Of a stretch of DNA of 64,000 bases, positions 17,474 to 25,570 are shown one piece after another (positions within the stretch are counted from its first letter, which is position 1; every line of letters begins with the position of its first letter). A model generated the notes under the pieces. It searched no databases. It worked only from the letters and a program-made list of their open reading frames with translations, and was not told the DNA's origin. The position numbers and the translations under genes are program-made. Origin of the DNA: Deltaproteobacteria bacterium (GTDB taxonomy: Bacteria; Myxococcota; XYA12-FULL-58-9); NCBI GenBank assembly GCA_016218825.1, contig JACRCV010000029.1:31653-95652 (forward strand). Reading direction: 5' to 3'.

Positions 17474-18292
17474 CGCCACCAGGCCGGCGATGCCGACGGC
17501 GCTGGAGATGAACGCCTCGCCGGGCTTCTGCCAATAGAGACAGCGCGGGATGTTGACGATCGCGACGACGTCCACGACCACGACGACGAACGCGGCCGGG
17601 AAACGCGCGAAGTTGGTGGTCGCGTTCGGCAACAGGATCAACGTGAAGATGGTCGCGAACAAGTAGAGCAGCAGGAAGGCGCCGAAGCCGCGCCACAACC
17701 AGTGCCGCAACCGGTCGCGCAGCTCGCCCTCGAGCTTCAGCCACAAGAAGATCCCGCCGTGCAGGCAGAACGTCGCCGCGGTCAGGCCGCCGACGAGCAG
17801 ACCGTAGGGGTTCAGCAGGTCGACGAAGGCCAGCGTGGCGTCGCCCGCCTCGTCCAGCGGGATGCCCAACATCGCGTTGCCCACCGCGACGCCGAAGAGC
17901 AGCGAGGCCGCGAACGACCCGGCGGCGAAGCACCAGTCCCAGAACCGCCGCCAGCGCGGTTCGGGCCGCTTGCTGCGAAACTCGATCGACACCGCGCGGA
18001 CAATCAACGCCAACAGCAGCAGCATCAGCGCGGCGTAGAACCCGGAGAACACCGTGGCGTAGACCGGCGGGAACGCCGCGAACAGCGCGCCGCCGAAGGT
18101 CACCAGCCAGACCTCGTTGCCGTCCCACAGCGGCCCGATGGAGTTCAAGAACAGACGGCGCTCGACGTCGCTCTTGGCGACGATCGGGTGCAACATGCCG
18201 ACCCCCAAATCGAAGCCGTCGAGGACCGCGTAACCGATGAGCAGGAAGCCCAAGAGCACGAACCAGATGACGGCCAAGGTGTCGGGGCTCAC
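17264..18292 (-). CDS. cydB: Cytochrome bd ubiquinol oxidase subunit II
   Basis: This 342-residue, mostly hydrophobic protein is CydB. The N-terminus 'IWFVLLGFLLIGYAVLDGFDLGVGML' and 'GPLWDGNEVWLV' are family signatures. With CydA it forms the quinol-oxidising, oxygen-reducing terminal oxidase in the cytoplasmic membrane. The start is GTG 18292, overlapping the cydA stop by 4 bases. The 3' end overlaps the convergent allH frame by 210 bases. No CydX-sized third gene was recognised in the remaining space. Confidence 0.95.
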   Translation of the reverse strand: MSPDTLAVIWFVLLGFLLIGYAVLDGFDLGVGMLHPIVAKSDVERRLFLNSIGPLWDGNEVWLVTFGGALFAAFPPVYATVFSGFYAALMLLLLALIVRAVSIEFRSKRPEPRWRRFWDWCFAAGSFAASLLFGVAVGNAMLGIPLDEAGDATLAFVDLLNPYGLLVGGLTAATFCLHGGIFLWLKLEGELRDRLRHWLWRGFGAFLLLYLFATIFTLILLPNATTNFARFPAAFVVVVVDVVAIVNIPRCLYWQKPGEAFISSAVGIAGLVALFGLALFPNLVTANNDPTLSLTAFNAASSPRTLGNMLIVAAVGMPLVLTYTVVVYRVFRGKVRLSEHSY

Positions 18293-19827
18293 GTTCGGCT
18301 CCGGGGGTCGGCGTCGCCGGCGCCGTCGGCGAGCCCGCCCGGCGTCTTGGCGCCCGCCGCCGCGGCGGCGATGAAGCCCATGTGACCGTCGCCGGCGTCT
18401 TGGACATCCGGCGCCGGGCCCTTGCGGATCTTGGCGTTGAGCAGCATCAGCCACACCGCCAGCAGCCCGAGGTAGACCACCGCCAACCCCGCGAGCGAGC
18501 CCGCCACTTGTGCGGCGGTGACCGCCTTGCTCACCGCGCGCGTGGTGCGCAGTCCCTGGGCCTCGTCGTAGCGCACGACGCCGCTGGCGTCGGTCGCGAG
18601 GCTGCCGTCGGCGAGTCTCGGCACCGGCGGATGCACGACCCACGGTTGCCGGCCGACCTCGGCGGCGGCCCAGCCGGCCTGGTTGGCGGCGAGCGGCAAC
18701 AGGACGGCGAACACGAACACCCACAACAGCCAGCGGCTGTCGTACAACCGGCCGCGGATCCTCAGGAAGCTGGCGAAGAGCGTCAGCGCGATGAAGAACG
18801 CCCCGAGCCCCGCCATCAGATGGTAGGTGGCGAACGGCAACAGCACCGGCGGCCGGTCCTCGGGACGGAAACGGTCTAGGCCGTCGACCGGGCCCGTGCG
18901 GCTGCCGGTGACCAGCAGGCTCACGCCGCCGGGGATGGCGAGCTTCCAGTCGAGCGTTTGGGCGTCGTCGTTGGGCCATCCCCAGACGCTCAGATCAGCC
19001 GGACCGGAGCGATAGTGGCCCTCGAAGGCGGCGAGCTTCGCCGGCTGATGGGCGTAGACCGTGTTCGCCTGTGCGTGACCGGAGACCAGGGCCGAGATCG
19101 AGCCCAGGGTCGCGAAGATCAACGCGCCCGAGAACGATCGCCGGGCAAACTCCAGGTGCCGGCCGCGCAACAGGTAGTAGGCCGAGATGCTCATGATGAA
19201 GAAGCTGCCGAGGATGAAGGCGCCGACGAGCACGTGCGTCAGCCGATCGACGAACGACGGGTTGAAGACCACCTGCCAGAAGTCCACCACCTCGGCGCGC
19301 AGCACCGGCGCGCCCGATACCGTGAGCGGCGCGCCGCGCGCCAGCACCGGCACCAGGTGGTGCCCCGCCGGTGTTTGCTGCCACGAGTTCGCGGCGACGA
19401 TCCAGACCGACGAGAACATCGAGCCGAGCGCCACCATCACGGTCGCGAACAGATGCATGCCGGTCGACACCCGCTCCCAGCCGAACACCAGCACCGCGAG
19501 GAAGCCGGACTCGAGGAAGAACGCGAAGATGCCTTCGGCGGCGAGCGCCGAGCCGAAGACGTCGCCGACGAAGCGCGAATAGGCCGCCCAGTTGGTGCCG
19601 AACTGAAACTCCAACACCACGCCGGTCGCGACGCCGATCGCGAAGTTCAACGCGAAGATCCCGGTCCAGAACTTGGCGGCGCGCTCGTAAGCGGGCTCGC
19701 GCTTCCAGACGTACATCGCCTCGAGGTAGACGAGCACCACCGCCATGCCGATGGTGAGCAGCGGGAAGACGTAGTGAAAGCCCACGCTGAGGGCAAACTG
19801 GATCCGCGCCAGGAGCACCGCGTCCAT
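18289..19827 (-). CDS. cydA: Cytochrome bd ubiquinol oxidase subunit I
   Basis: This 512-residue protein carries the haem-binding subunit features: His18 in '[17 protein letters not shown]' (equivalent to E. coli His19), a His in '[11 protein letters not shown]' in the region of E. coli His186, and a Met in '[11 protein letters not shown]' corresponding to Met393. The Q-loop region begins around '[13 protein letters not shown]'. It starts 5 bases after the stop of pit with no clear ribosome site of its own, so translation is probably coupled to pit. High-affinity oxygen reduction suggests life at low oxygen, in line with the molybdenum hydroxylase and selenium genes nearby. Confidence 0.95.
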   Translation of the reverse strand: MDAVLLARIQFALSVGFHYVFPLLTIGMAVVLVYLEAMYVWKREPAYERAAKFWTGIFALNFAIGVATGVVLEFQFGTNWAAYSRFVGDVFGSALAAEGIFAFFLESGFLAVLVFGWERVSTGMHLFATVMVALGSMFSSVWIVAANSWQQTPAGHHLVPVLARGAPLTVSGAPVLRAEVVDFWQVVFNPSFVDRLTHVLVGAFILGSFFIMSISAYYLLRGRHLEFARRSFSGALIFATLGSISALVSGHAQANTVYAHQPAKLAAFEGHYRSGPADLSVWGWPNDDAQTLDWKLAIPGGVSLLVTGSRTGPVDGLDRFRPEDRPPVLLPFATYHLMAGLGAFFIALTLFASFLRIRGRLYDSRWLLWVFVFAVLLPLAANQAGWAAAEVGRQPWVVHPPVPRLADGSLATDASGVVRYDEAQGLRTTRAVSKAVTAAQVAGSLAGLAVVYLGLLAVWLMLLNAKIRKGPAPDVQDAGDGHMGFIAAAAAGAKTPGGLADGAGDADPRSRT

Positions 19828-19832
19828 GGCTG

Positions 19833-20864
19833 CTAGAAACCGACCAGCCGCCGCGCGAGGTAGAGGCCGCCGGCGGCGACCACGGCGGACGCCGGGATCG
19901 TCACCAGCCAGGCGATGACGATGCGGCCCGCCACCCCCCACTTGATGCCGGAGAGGTTGGTGATCGAGCCCACGCCGATGATCGCGCCGGTGATCGTGTG
20001 GGTGGTGGACACCGGGACGCCGAGGTGGGTGGCGAAGAACAGCGTGAACGCGCCGCCGGTCTCGGCGCAGAAGCCCCCTACCGGCTTGAGCTTGGTGATC
20101 TTCATCCCCATGGTGCGGACGATGCGCCAGCCGCCGAGGGCGGTGCCGATACCCATCGCGGCGTGACAGCTGAGGATGATCCACAAGGTCGACGGATCCA
20201 TGAGGGACAGCTCGACGTCCGCGTTCATGGCGCCGGAGGCGACCAAGAGCGCCACGATGATCCCCATGGTCTTCTGGGCGTCGTTGCCGCCGTGGCCGAG
20301 CGAATAGAGCGCCGCGGAGAGCAGCTGCCCGCGACGAAAGAGCTTGTCGACCTGGGCCGGCCGCCACCGGCGGAACAGCCAGTAGACGGTCAGCATCAGG
20401 ACCAGGCCGACGCCGAAACCGATGAGCGGCGCCAACGGAATGAACTTCACCGCCTCGAGGAGCTTCTCCCACCGCAGGACGTCCCAGCCGGCGTAGGCCA
20501 CGCCGGCGCCGGCGAAACCACCGATGAGCGCGTGCGACGAGCTGGTCGGCAGCGCCCACCACCAAGTGACGAGATCCCAGACGATCGCGCCCAACAGGCC
20601 ACACAAGACCACGTAGACGTAGGCATGGTCAGCGGCGTTGATCTTGACGATCTTCGAGATCGTGTCCGCCACCTTCGGCGCGAACACCAGCATCGCGATG
20701 AAGTTGAAGAACGCCGCCCACAACACCGCGACCCGCGGCGACAGCACGCGGGTGGAGACCACCGTGGCGATCGAGTTGGCGGCGTCGTGAAAGCCGTTGA
20801 TCACGTCGAAGACCAGCGCGGCGACGACCGTGCCGATGACGACCATCCACATCACGGAGGTCAT
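19833..20864 (-). CDS. pit: PiT-family inorganic phosphate transporter
   Basis: This 343-residue membrane protein has the two PiT signature repeats: 'DVINGFHDAANSIATVVSTR' at about 20-39 and 'LGHGGNDAQKTMG' near residue 197. 'PTSSSHALIGG' and 'PVSTTHTITGAI' provide the matching second halves. It imports phosphate, or metal-phosphate complexes, by cation symport. It lies 3 bases downstream of its usual DUF47 partner and 5 bases upstream of cydA, giving an unusual four-gene operon. pit is used here as the generic family symbol. Confidence 0.93.
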   Translation of the reverse strand: MTSVMWMVVIGTVVAALVFDVINGFHDAANSIATVVSTRVLSPRVAVLWAAFFNFIAMLVFAPKVADTISKIVKINAADHAYVYVVLCGLLGAIVWDLVTWWWALPTSSSHALIGGFAGAGVAYAGWDVLRWEKLLEAVKFIPLAPLIGFGVGLVLMLTVYWLFRRWRPAQVDKLFRRGQLLSAALYSLGHGGNDAQKTMGIIVALLVASGAMNADVELSLMDPSTLWIILSCHAAMGIGTALGGWRIVRTMGMKITKLKPVGGFCAETGGAFTLFFATHLGVPVSTTHTITGAIIGVGSITNLSGIKWGVAGRIVIAWLVTIPASAVVAAGGLYLARRLVGF

Positions 20865-20867
20865 GGC

Positions 20868-21494
20868 TCAGGCATGCTCCAAGAGGATACCTTCGACGAT
20901 GTTGGCGACGTCTTCGCAGCGGTCGGTGGCGAACTCCAGGGTCTCGTAGACCTCTTTCCACTTGATGATGACGATGGCGTCCTTCTCCTGGTTCAACAGC
21001 TGCGCCATGCAGGTGCGAAACAAGGCGTCGGCGTCGTTCTCGAGGCGGTTGATCTCGATGCAGCACTTCAAGATCTCCTCGGAGGCCTTGAGGTTGCGCA
21101 GGCCCTTGACGGCGCGCTCGACGAGCAGGGTGGCGTGCACCAGGATCTCGGCGAAGGTCTTGAGCTCGCGGGTGAAGACTCGGATCTCGTACATCTTGAT
21201 GCGCTCGGCGGCGGCGTCGAGCAGATCCATGACGTCGTCCATCCGACTGATCAGGCGGTGGATGTCGTCGCGATCGATGGGGGTGATGAAGGTCTTGTGC
21301 AGCGCCTCGACGCACTGGTGGGTGATGACGTCGGTCTCGTGCTCGATCTCTTTCACCCGCCGGACACGCGAGTCGAGGTCCGAGCTGTTGTTGGTCAAAG
21401 CCAAGAACTCCTTGGCCCCCTCCACGGTCAGCGCCGCGTGCTTCTCGAAGAAGTCGAAGAAGCTGGTGTCGCGCGGTAGGAGTGCACGGAACAT
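20868..21494 (-). CDS. DUF47 / PhoU-like accessory protein of PiT transporter
   Basis: This 208-residue, helix-rich soluble protein has a DUF47 (TIGR00153-like) profile: 'SFFDFFEKHA', 'VKEIEHETDVITHQC', 'FITPIDRDDIHRLISRMDDVMD' and 'EILKCCIEINRLENDADALFR'. DUF47 proteins are almost always encoded next to PiT transporters and are thought to regulate them, by analogy with PhoU and Pst. It is the first gene of the operon, and the divergent terC gene starts 171 bases away. Confidence 0.9.
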   Translation of the reverse strand: MFRALLPRDTSFFDFFEKHAALTVEGAKEFLALTNNSSDLDSRVRRVKEIEHETDVITHQCVEALHKTFITPIDRDDIHRLISRMDDVMDLLDAAAERIKMYEIRVFTRELKTFAEILVHATLLVERAVKGLRNLKASEEILKCCIEINRLENDADALFRTCMAQLLNQEKDAIVIIKWKEVYETLEFATDRCEDVANIVEGILLEHA

Positions 21495-21565
21495 GAAGGC
21501 CTCCCGATCCCTGGTCTTTGGGCGTCGACTCGATGATCGCCGCTACCATCCTGCCTCTCCCTGTC

Positions 21566-21647
21566 GGGTGCAAGAGTCTTGTCAGGGCCGCGCCGCCATG
21601 CCCTGGCGCCCGCGGCGCCGGCCGTGTAGGAAGCGTCTTTTGCACCC
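21566..21647 (+). promoter_or_regulatory. Structured leader candidate upstream of terC
   Basis: GGGTGCAA at 21566-21573 pairs with TTGCACCC at 21640-21647, enclosing an inner GGCGCC-CGC-GGCGCC hairpin. The closed structure ends 18 bases before the terC start codon. In E. coli the terC homologue alx is controlled by a structured leader. The sequence here does not show the yybP-ykoY consensus, so only the position and pairing support a regulatory role. Confidence 0.35.
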
Positions 21648-21665
21648 ACCCTGGGACGAGGTCTG

Positions 21666-22589
21666 ATGATTCACACTGTGGCGTCGTGGTGGATGTGGCT
21701 GGCGTTCACCGTGGTCGTGGTCGCGATGCTGGCCGTCGACCTCGGGGTGGCGCAGCGCAAGGCCCACACCGTGGGCGCGCGCGAGGCCGCGGTGTGGAGC
21801 GCGATCTGGGTCGCGGTGTCCCTCGCCTTCAACGCCTTCGTCTACGCTCAGGCCGGCAAGATCTCCGGCCTCGAGTTCCTGACCGGCTACATCATCGAGA
21901 AGGCGCTGTCGGTCGACAACCTGTTCGTGTTCTTCGTGTTGTTCAACTACTTCGCGGTGCCGGGCGAGCTCCAGCACCGGGTGCTGTTCTGGGGGATCCT
22001 GGGCGCGATCGTGATCCGCGGCGCCTTCATCTTCGTCGGCACCGCGCTCATCAGCATGTTCCACTGGGTCATCTACGTCCTCGGCGCGTTCCTGATCGTG
22101 ACCGGGGTCAAGATCCTGTTCGCCTCCGACGAGAAGGTCGAGCCCGAGAACAACCCGGTGCTGAAGCTCGCCCGCCGCTTCTTGCCGCTGACACCGGCCT
22201 ACGACGGCCAGCAGTTCCTGACCCGCCGCGACGGTCGTTGGCTCGCGACACCGCTGTTGCTCGTGCTCATCGTCATCGAGACCACCGACATCGTGTTCGC
22301 GGTCGACTCGATCCCCGCGGTGCTCGCGGTCACCACCGATCCGTTCATCGTGATGACCTCCAACATCTTCGCGATCCTCGGCCTGCGCGCCCTCTACTTC
22401 CTGATCGCCCGCATCATCGATCGCATGCGCTACTTGAAGCTCGGCCTCGGCGTGGTCCTGGCCTACGTCGGCGTCAAGATGGTGATCACCGACTTCGTCA
22501 AGATCCCGGTCCAGATCTCACTCTCGATCGTAGTCGGCATCCTGGCGCTGTCGGCGCTGGCGTCGGTCTTTGTCCGCCCCCAAAGATAG
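21666..22589 (+). CDS. TerC/Alx-family integral membrane protein
   Basis: This 307-residue protein has about nine membrane helices and the TerC signatures 'GYIIEKALSVDNLFVFFVLF' and 'IETTDIVFAVDSIPAVLAVT'. The acidic residues inside helices are conserved in the family. TerC/Alx proteins are implicated in manganese export and metal homeostasis in the cytoplasmic membrane. The ATG at 21666 follows GACGAGG with good spacing. It is transcribed alone, divergent from the DUF47-pit-cyd operon. Confidence 0.9.
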   Translation: MIHTVASWWMWLAFTVVVVAMLAVDLGVAQRKAHTVGAREAAVWSAIWVAVSLAFNAFVYAQAGKISGLEFLTGYIIEKALSVDNLFVFFVLFNYFAVPGELQHRVLFWGILGAIVIRGAFIFVGTALISMFHWVIYVLGAFLIVTGVKILFASDEKVEPENNPVLKLARRFLPLTPAYDGQQFLTRRDGRWLATPLLLVLIVIETTDIVFAVDSIPAVLAVTTDPFIVMTSNIFAILGLRALYFLIARIIDRMRYLKLGLGVVLAYVGVKMVITDFVKIPVQISLSIVVGILALSALASVFVRPQR

Positions 22590-22628
22590 ACGCGAAGGAT
22601 CCGGCTTTGCCGGTCCTGAGCGTGGGGC

Positions 22629-22701
22629 CCACGGGGGACGAGCCGCGCCACAACGCCTTGTTTTCGCCGAGAATCTTCTCGCGGCGGGCGGTCCCCCGTG
22701 G
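22629..22701. repeat. Inverted repeat after terC
   Basis: CCACGGGGGAC at 22629-22639 is the exact reverse complement of GTCCCCCGTGG at 22691-22701, with 51 bases between. A small CCGGC-TTT-GCCGG hairpin lies just before it (near 22600). The structure could end terC transcription, but no T-run follows. Confidence 0.4.
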
Positions 22702-22724
22702 ACAATAATCGTCAAAATTTCTCA

Positions 22725-22748
22725 CGATCTGATCAAAATGTCAGATCG
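22725..22748 (+). promoter_or_regulatory. Dyad, candidate enhancer-binding-protein site
   Basis: CGATCTGA and TCAGATCG form a perfect 8-base inverted repeat with an 8-base spacer, inside a markedly AT-rich stretch. Its centre lies about 110 bases upstream of the start expected from the sigma-54 promoter at 22820-22835. This is the usual place for an activator site. Confidence 0.4.
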
Positions 22749-22819
22749 GCGCCGAAACACGCACCGTCCATAAAATACAACCAGATAATATCTATAGTGT
22801 TTTTGTTCTCGTGGCCTTG

Positions 22820-22835
22820 GGGCACGCGATTTGCA
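22820..22835 (+). promoter_or_regulatory. Sigma-54 promoter candidate
   Basis: GGGCACG-N4-TTGCA matches the sigma-54 consensus TGGCACG-N4-TTGCA with one mismatch (T to G). The invariant GG (22821-22822) and GC (22833-22834) have correct spacing. It reads toward the small membrane protein starting at 22899 and has a dyad about 100 bases upstream. Confidence 0.5.
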
Positions 22836-22898
22836 CAGCATTAAAATCAGGAGGCATTACGGTTCAGCGCCGCCGCGAGCCGCAACGAAGCAAATATC

Positions 22899-23132
22899 AT
22901 GCAACCCGATGTGAAGTTCGTCAAAGTCCTCGTCGCCGCAGCAGCAATCCTGATCGTGTTCCTCGTGATGTACGCCTGGTACGGCGTGCGCTATCTCGCG
23001 CTGCGTGCGTTCGCGCCGGCGCGCATCAACCGCGCGCGACGGCCGCGACGGACGGTGCTCGCCCACTCGCAGCCGGTGGTCTTGCCTCCCCTCCACCCGC
23101 ACGATTTCCATCCCGAGAAGGCCGCGGCCTGA
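22899..23132 (+). CDS. Small single-pass membrane protein
   Basis: This 77-residue protein has one strong hydrophobic helix (about 8-32, 'VLVAAAAILIVFLVMYAWYG') followed by a basic, proline- and histidine-rich tail of ~40 residues. I recognise no family. The ATG at 22899 has no close ribosome site; an AGGAGG at 22849-22854 lies 44 bases upstream, so either translation starts elsewhere or the leader folds. It lies downstream of a sigma-54 promoter candidate in an otherwise gene-free AT-rich stretch. Membrane topology and promoter context support it being real, but length and start are uncertain. Confidence 0.45.
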   Translation: MQPDVKFVKVLVAAAAILIVFLVMYAWYGVRYLALRAFAPARINRARRPRRTVLAHSQPVVLPPLHPHDFHPEKAAA

Positions 23133-23171
23133 GGCGGCCGCTGTCCTAGAACATCAAATATTATCAACGAC

Positions 23172-23937
23172 TTATGGCGTCACCACCCAGATGGGGTTGG
23201 TGATGATCCACCGGTACTCGGCGCTCGCGAGCGCGGCGGCGGCGGCGAGAGCGGCGGTGAGGTGGCGTGGCCGGATCCAGACCTCGGCGTGGTAGGCTCC
23301 GACCTCGCTGACGGTCGTTTCGAGCACGCTGCCCAAGCCGGTCACCTCTTCGATGAGGGTCGTGCCGAGAACCCCGGCGCGTCGCCGAACACGGTCCAGA
23401 TGCCGTAGCTTCGTCCGACCCGGATAGCATCGCGGAGCGCCTGCGGCGTGAGCTCTCGGGCCAGCACCCGGTTTTGCAGCCAACGCATGCCGCGGTCGTA
23501 GGAGTCCAAGCGATCGCCGTCGACCATCATGACCGGACCGCCGCTCAACAGCAGAGCGAGCGCGCCCGGGTGGAGCGCGGCGAGGAAGCGACACGCGGTC
23601 TCGGCGCTGCCGGTGCACACCGGACTGACGTTGACGTTGCGGTGGATATCGGTGCCGAGGTAGCCGACGACCGGGCCGAGGCGGAGCGCGTCGCGCCACT
23701 TGTCGAAGCTCAACGGCAACGCGTCGCCAAGAACGGCGAGGTACGCCAGATCGGCGGCAGCGGCGGAGCCCGAGCCCAGCAAGAACGGCTCGATCAGCCT
23801 TAGGCGGTCGAACACGTCTTGCGGCGTGCCGCCGAGGATATCGCCACCGAGCGAGGTGTAGAGGCTGGCGTGGAGCTCGATCGCCCTGCCGTGCGCGCTC
23901 GACCATCGACGCCGGCCGTCACGATCTGCTATCGGAG
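23172..23937 (-). pseudogene. Decayed gene, resembles C-terminal half of a PHP/CehA-type metallohydrolase
   Basis: Two frames on the minus strand together read like one protein. The first (about 23937-23370) contains 'AIELHASLYTSLGGD', 'SFDKWRDAL', 'VVGYLGTDIHRNV', 'DGDRLDSYDRGMRWLQNRVL' and 'SYGIWTVFGDAPG'. The second (about 23375-23172) continues with 'LETTVSEVGAYHAEVWIRPRHL' and ends '...RWIITNPIWVV'. The frame changes near 23365-23380, at a GGGG run. The first frame has a stop just before the recognisable part and no start, so the N-terminal half is missing. The pattern recalls PHP-domain hydrolases of deltaproteobacteria; that family call is from memory and moderate at best. Confidence 0.5.
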
Positions 23938-23973
23938 GTCGTCACTCGCAGTCATGACAAGAGGGAGGTCGTG

Positions 23974-24474
23974 ATGACGCTCGTTCTGCTCGCTGGACTT
24001 CTGGCCGCCGTGGCGCCGAAGGCTTCCGATGAAAACGTCACGGCGTGGTTCGAGATGAACCCCTACGACTTCGGCTGCTATCTGGAGAGGACGTTCGGAG
24101 CGCGCGACAAGAAGTGGGGCTGTACCAGCCCCGTGCACGACATCGCCGACGATCCGTGCGGCGATCCTGAGCGCTACCGCGCCGGACCGCAGTTCGCGGC
24201 GAAGACCGTCAAGAAGGTTCACGCCAAGCTGGAGAACATCACCTTGGGCTGGGAGCACGGCGAGCTCCAGACCGTTACGTTGGCCTTCGCCGGCATCGAG
24301 ACCGACGAGGCGGCCCGCGCCATGTTCCGTCTGCCACGCGAGAAGAAGACGCCCACGTTCGCCTCCGTCTCCTTGCAGGAGTGCGGGAAGAAGAAGTCCT
24401 GTCTGGTCATTCAGAAGTTTGACCGCGCCGACGTTGCTGACGCCAACTGCGCCCAGCACCCTAGTGGTGACTGA
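23974..24474 (+). CDS. Secreted cysteine-containing protein of unknown function
   Basis: This 166-residue protein has a short signal peptide ('TLVLLAGLLAAVAPKAS', cleavage near residue 15-18). The mature domain contains six cysteines, including 'FGCYLE', 'KWGCTSP', 'DPCGDP', 'QECGKKKSC' and 'ANCAQH', suggesting disulfides. ATG 23974 with GGAGG 5 bases upstream is preferred over GTG 23971. I do not recognise the family. It lies between a decayed gene and the end of the methyltransferase gene, with no obvious partner. Confidence 0.65.
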   Translation: MTLVLLAGLLAAVAPKASDENVTAWFEMNPYDFGCYLERTFGARDKKWGCTSPVHDIADDPCGDPERYRAGPQFAAKTVKKVHAKLENITLGWEHGELQTVTLAFAGIETDEAARAMFRLPREKKTPTFASVSLQECGKKKSCLVIQKFDRADVADANCAQHPSGD

Positions 24475-24712
24475 CGCGCAGCAGCGAAGACGTCCCGTCG
24501 CGGGTGGCTGGCACCGAGCGCCGGCGAATACCAGCTCGTGGTCGACTCGCTCATCGACTCGTCGGAGTTCGACGACGTCCACCCGTACCTCTGAGGTCCG
24601 TCGGCCTGCGCGACTTCTGTTGTTGGGCGCCGCCGCCTGCCTGGCACTTCCCAGCGCCCTGCCTGGCAGGGCACCGTCGGCCGGGCACCATGGGCGCGGT
24701 GTTCGGCGAGCG

Positions 24713-25471
24713 CTATCCCGGCTTCCGCGCAGAGAAGAGAGCGCCGAGGGTAGTCGGTGAGGTGCGAAATCCCGTGGTCCCGGCAAACGCTGTGGCCGTG
24801 AGCCCGGCCTCCTCCATCAACGTCATTTGATCCCGGACCGGGATCGTACCACCCACTCACTGGGCCCATGCGTCTGGGTCATCGGGCGGCGCCGCCGGCG
24901 CGCCGTCCTCGCGAATGACGTCGGCGAGCTGGAGCCGACCGTCCGGCTGGAGCACCCGCGCGAGCTCCCGCAAGGTCGCCAACTTGTCAGGGCAGAGGTT
25001 GATGACCCCGTTCGAGATCACGACATCGAACGACTCGCGAGGAAAAGGCAGCGTCCCGGAGTCAAGGTGCACGACCTCGCCGTTCGCGGCACCGGCAGCG
25101 GCGAGGTTCGTTCGGGCGCAGGCCACCATCTCCCACGTGAGATCGACGCCGACCGCACGGCCGGCAGGGCCCACGAGCCGGCTCGCGACGAAGAGATCGA
25201 AGCCCGCGCCACAGCCAAAGTCGAGCAGCACCGCGCCCTTCGGGATCTCCCCGAGCGAGAACGGGTTGCCCACGCCGCAGAATGACCGCAGCAAGCCGGG
25301 ATGGGCGCCCGACAAGATGCTCGGTTCATAGCCCAGGAGCTCTGCGCCTTCTCTGCCGGTGGGGTAGCCGAACATCCCCGCGACCGACGCCGACGCTTCG
25401 GCGTACCTCCTGCGGATCGCAGCTCGAATCGCGTCGCCGCCACGGCCGGGCGGCGTCGCCACCGCGGGCAC
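24713..25471 (-). CDS. ArsM-like SAM methyltransferase, candidate selenoprotein (UGA at codon 205)
   Basis: Conventional reading stops at TGA 24857-24859 after 204 residues, in the middle of a family motif. Continuing in frame gives 47 more residues that fit the family ('VGGTIPVRDQM', 'MEEAGL', 'TTGFRTSPTTLGALFSARKPG') and ends at TAG 24713. The UGA sits where relatives have the conserved Cys of 'C(I/V)GG(A/T)IP'. A 7-base-pair hairpin starts 11 bases after the UGA. The N-terminal part shows 'FCGVGNPFSLGEI', SAM motif 'LLDFGCGAGFDLFVAS', 'GVDLTWEMV' and 'DVVISNGVINLCPDK', typical of arsenite-methyltransferase relatives. With selenocysteine inserted the protein is 252 residues. GTG 25471 is the conservative start; an ATG with a strong ribosome site at 25570 is in frame but crosses another UGA at 25529-25531. 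The substrate (arsenic, selenium or another metalloid) is inferred. Confidence 0.75.
24829..24859 (-). promoter_or_regulatory. Bacterial SECIS candidate in the methyltransferase gene
   Basis: On the minus strand the UGA (24859-24857) is followed by 11 bases and then GATCCCG-GTC-CGGGATC (24845-24829). This is a perfect 7-base-pair stem with a 3-base loop starting with G. The 18-base distance from UGA to loop and the G at the loop start match the known rules for bacterial SECIS elements. Confidence 0.65.
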
Positions 25472-25528
25472 AACCGTCGTCGCGTCGATCGCTTGGCGCC
25501 GGCGGACCGCGGCGTCGTCACGCGGTGG

Positions 25529-25570
25529 TCAGGCTGCAGCCGGCGGTCTGCTTGGCTTGCGGTCGATCAT
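25529..25570 (-). other. Upstream start and in-frame UGA before the methyltransferase
   Basis: ATG at 25570 is preceded by GGAGG (25578-25582), the best ribosome site in the area. It opens 13 codons (starting MIDRKPSRPP) and then meets TGA at 25531-25529. The frame continues without interruption into the methyltransferase. It may be a leader peptide, a second selenocysteine codon, or a lost start. The predicted hairpins after this UGA do not fit SECIS spacing well. Confidence 0.4.

Noticed and set aside
21518..22708. Whether the yybP-ykoY manganese riboswitch controls terC
   Set aside because: The conserved core sequence of that riboswitch is not visible. Only unspecific pairing was found.
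22590..22720. Possible intrinsic terminator after terC
   Set aside because: An 11-base inverted repeat is present, but the loop is 51 bases and no T-run follows, so it is listed only as an inverted repeat.
24518..24594. A frame ending 'EYQLVVDSLIDSSEFDDVHPYL' that looks like a protein C-terminus
   Set aside because: Only ~29 residues are readable, no start exists, and it lies opposite to the methyltransferase 3' region. It may be a remnant but cannot be assigned.
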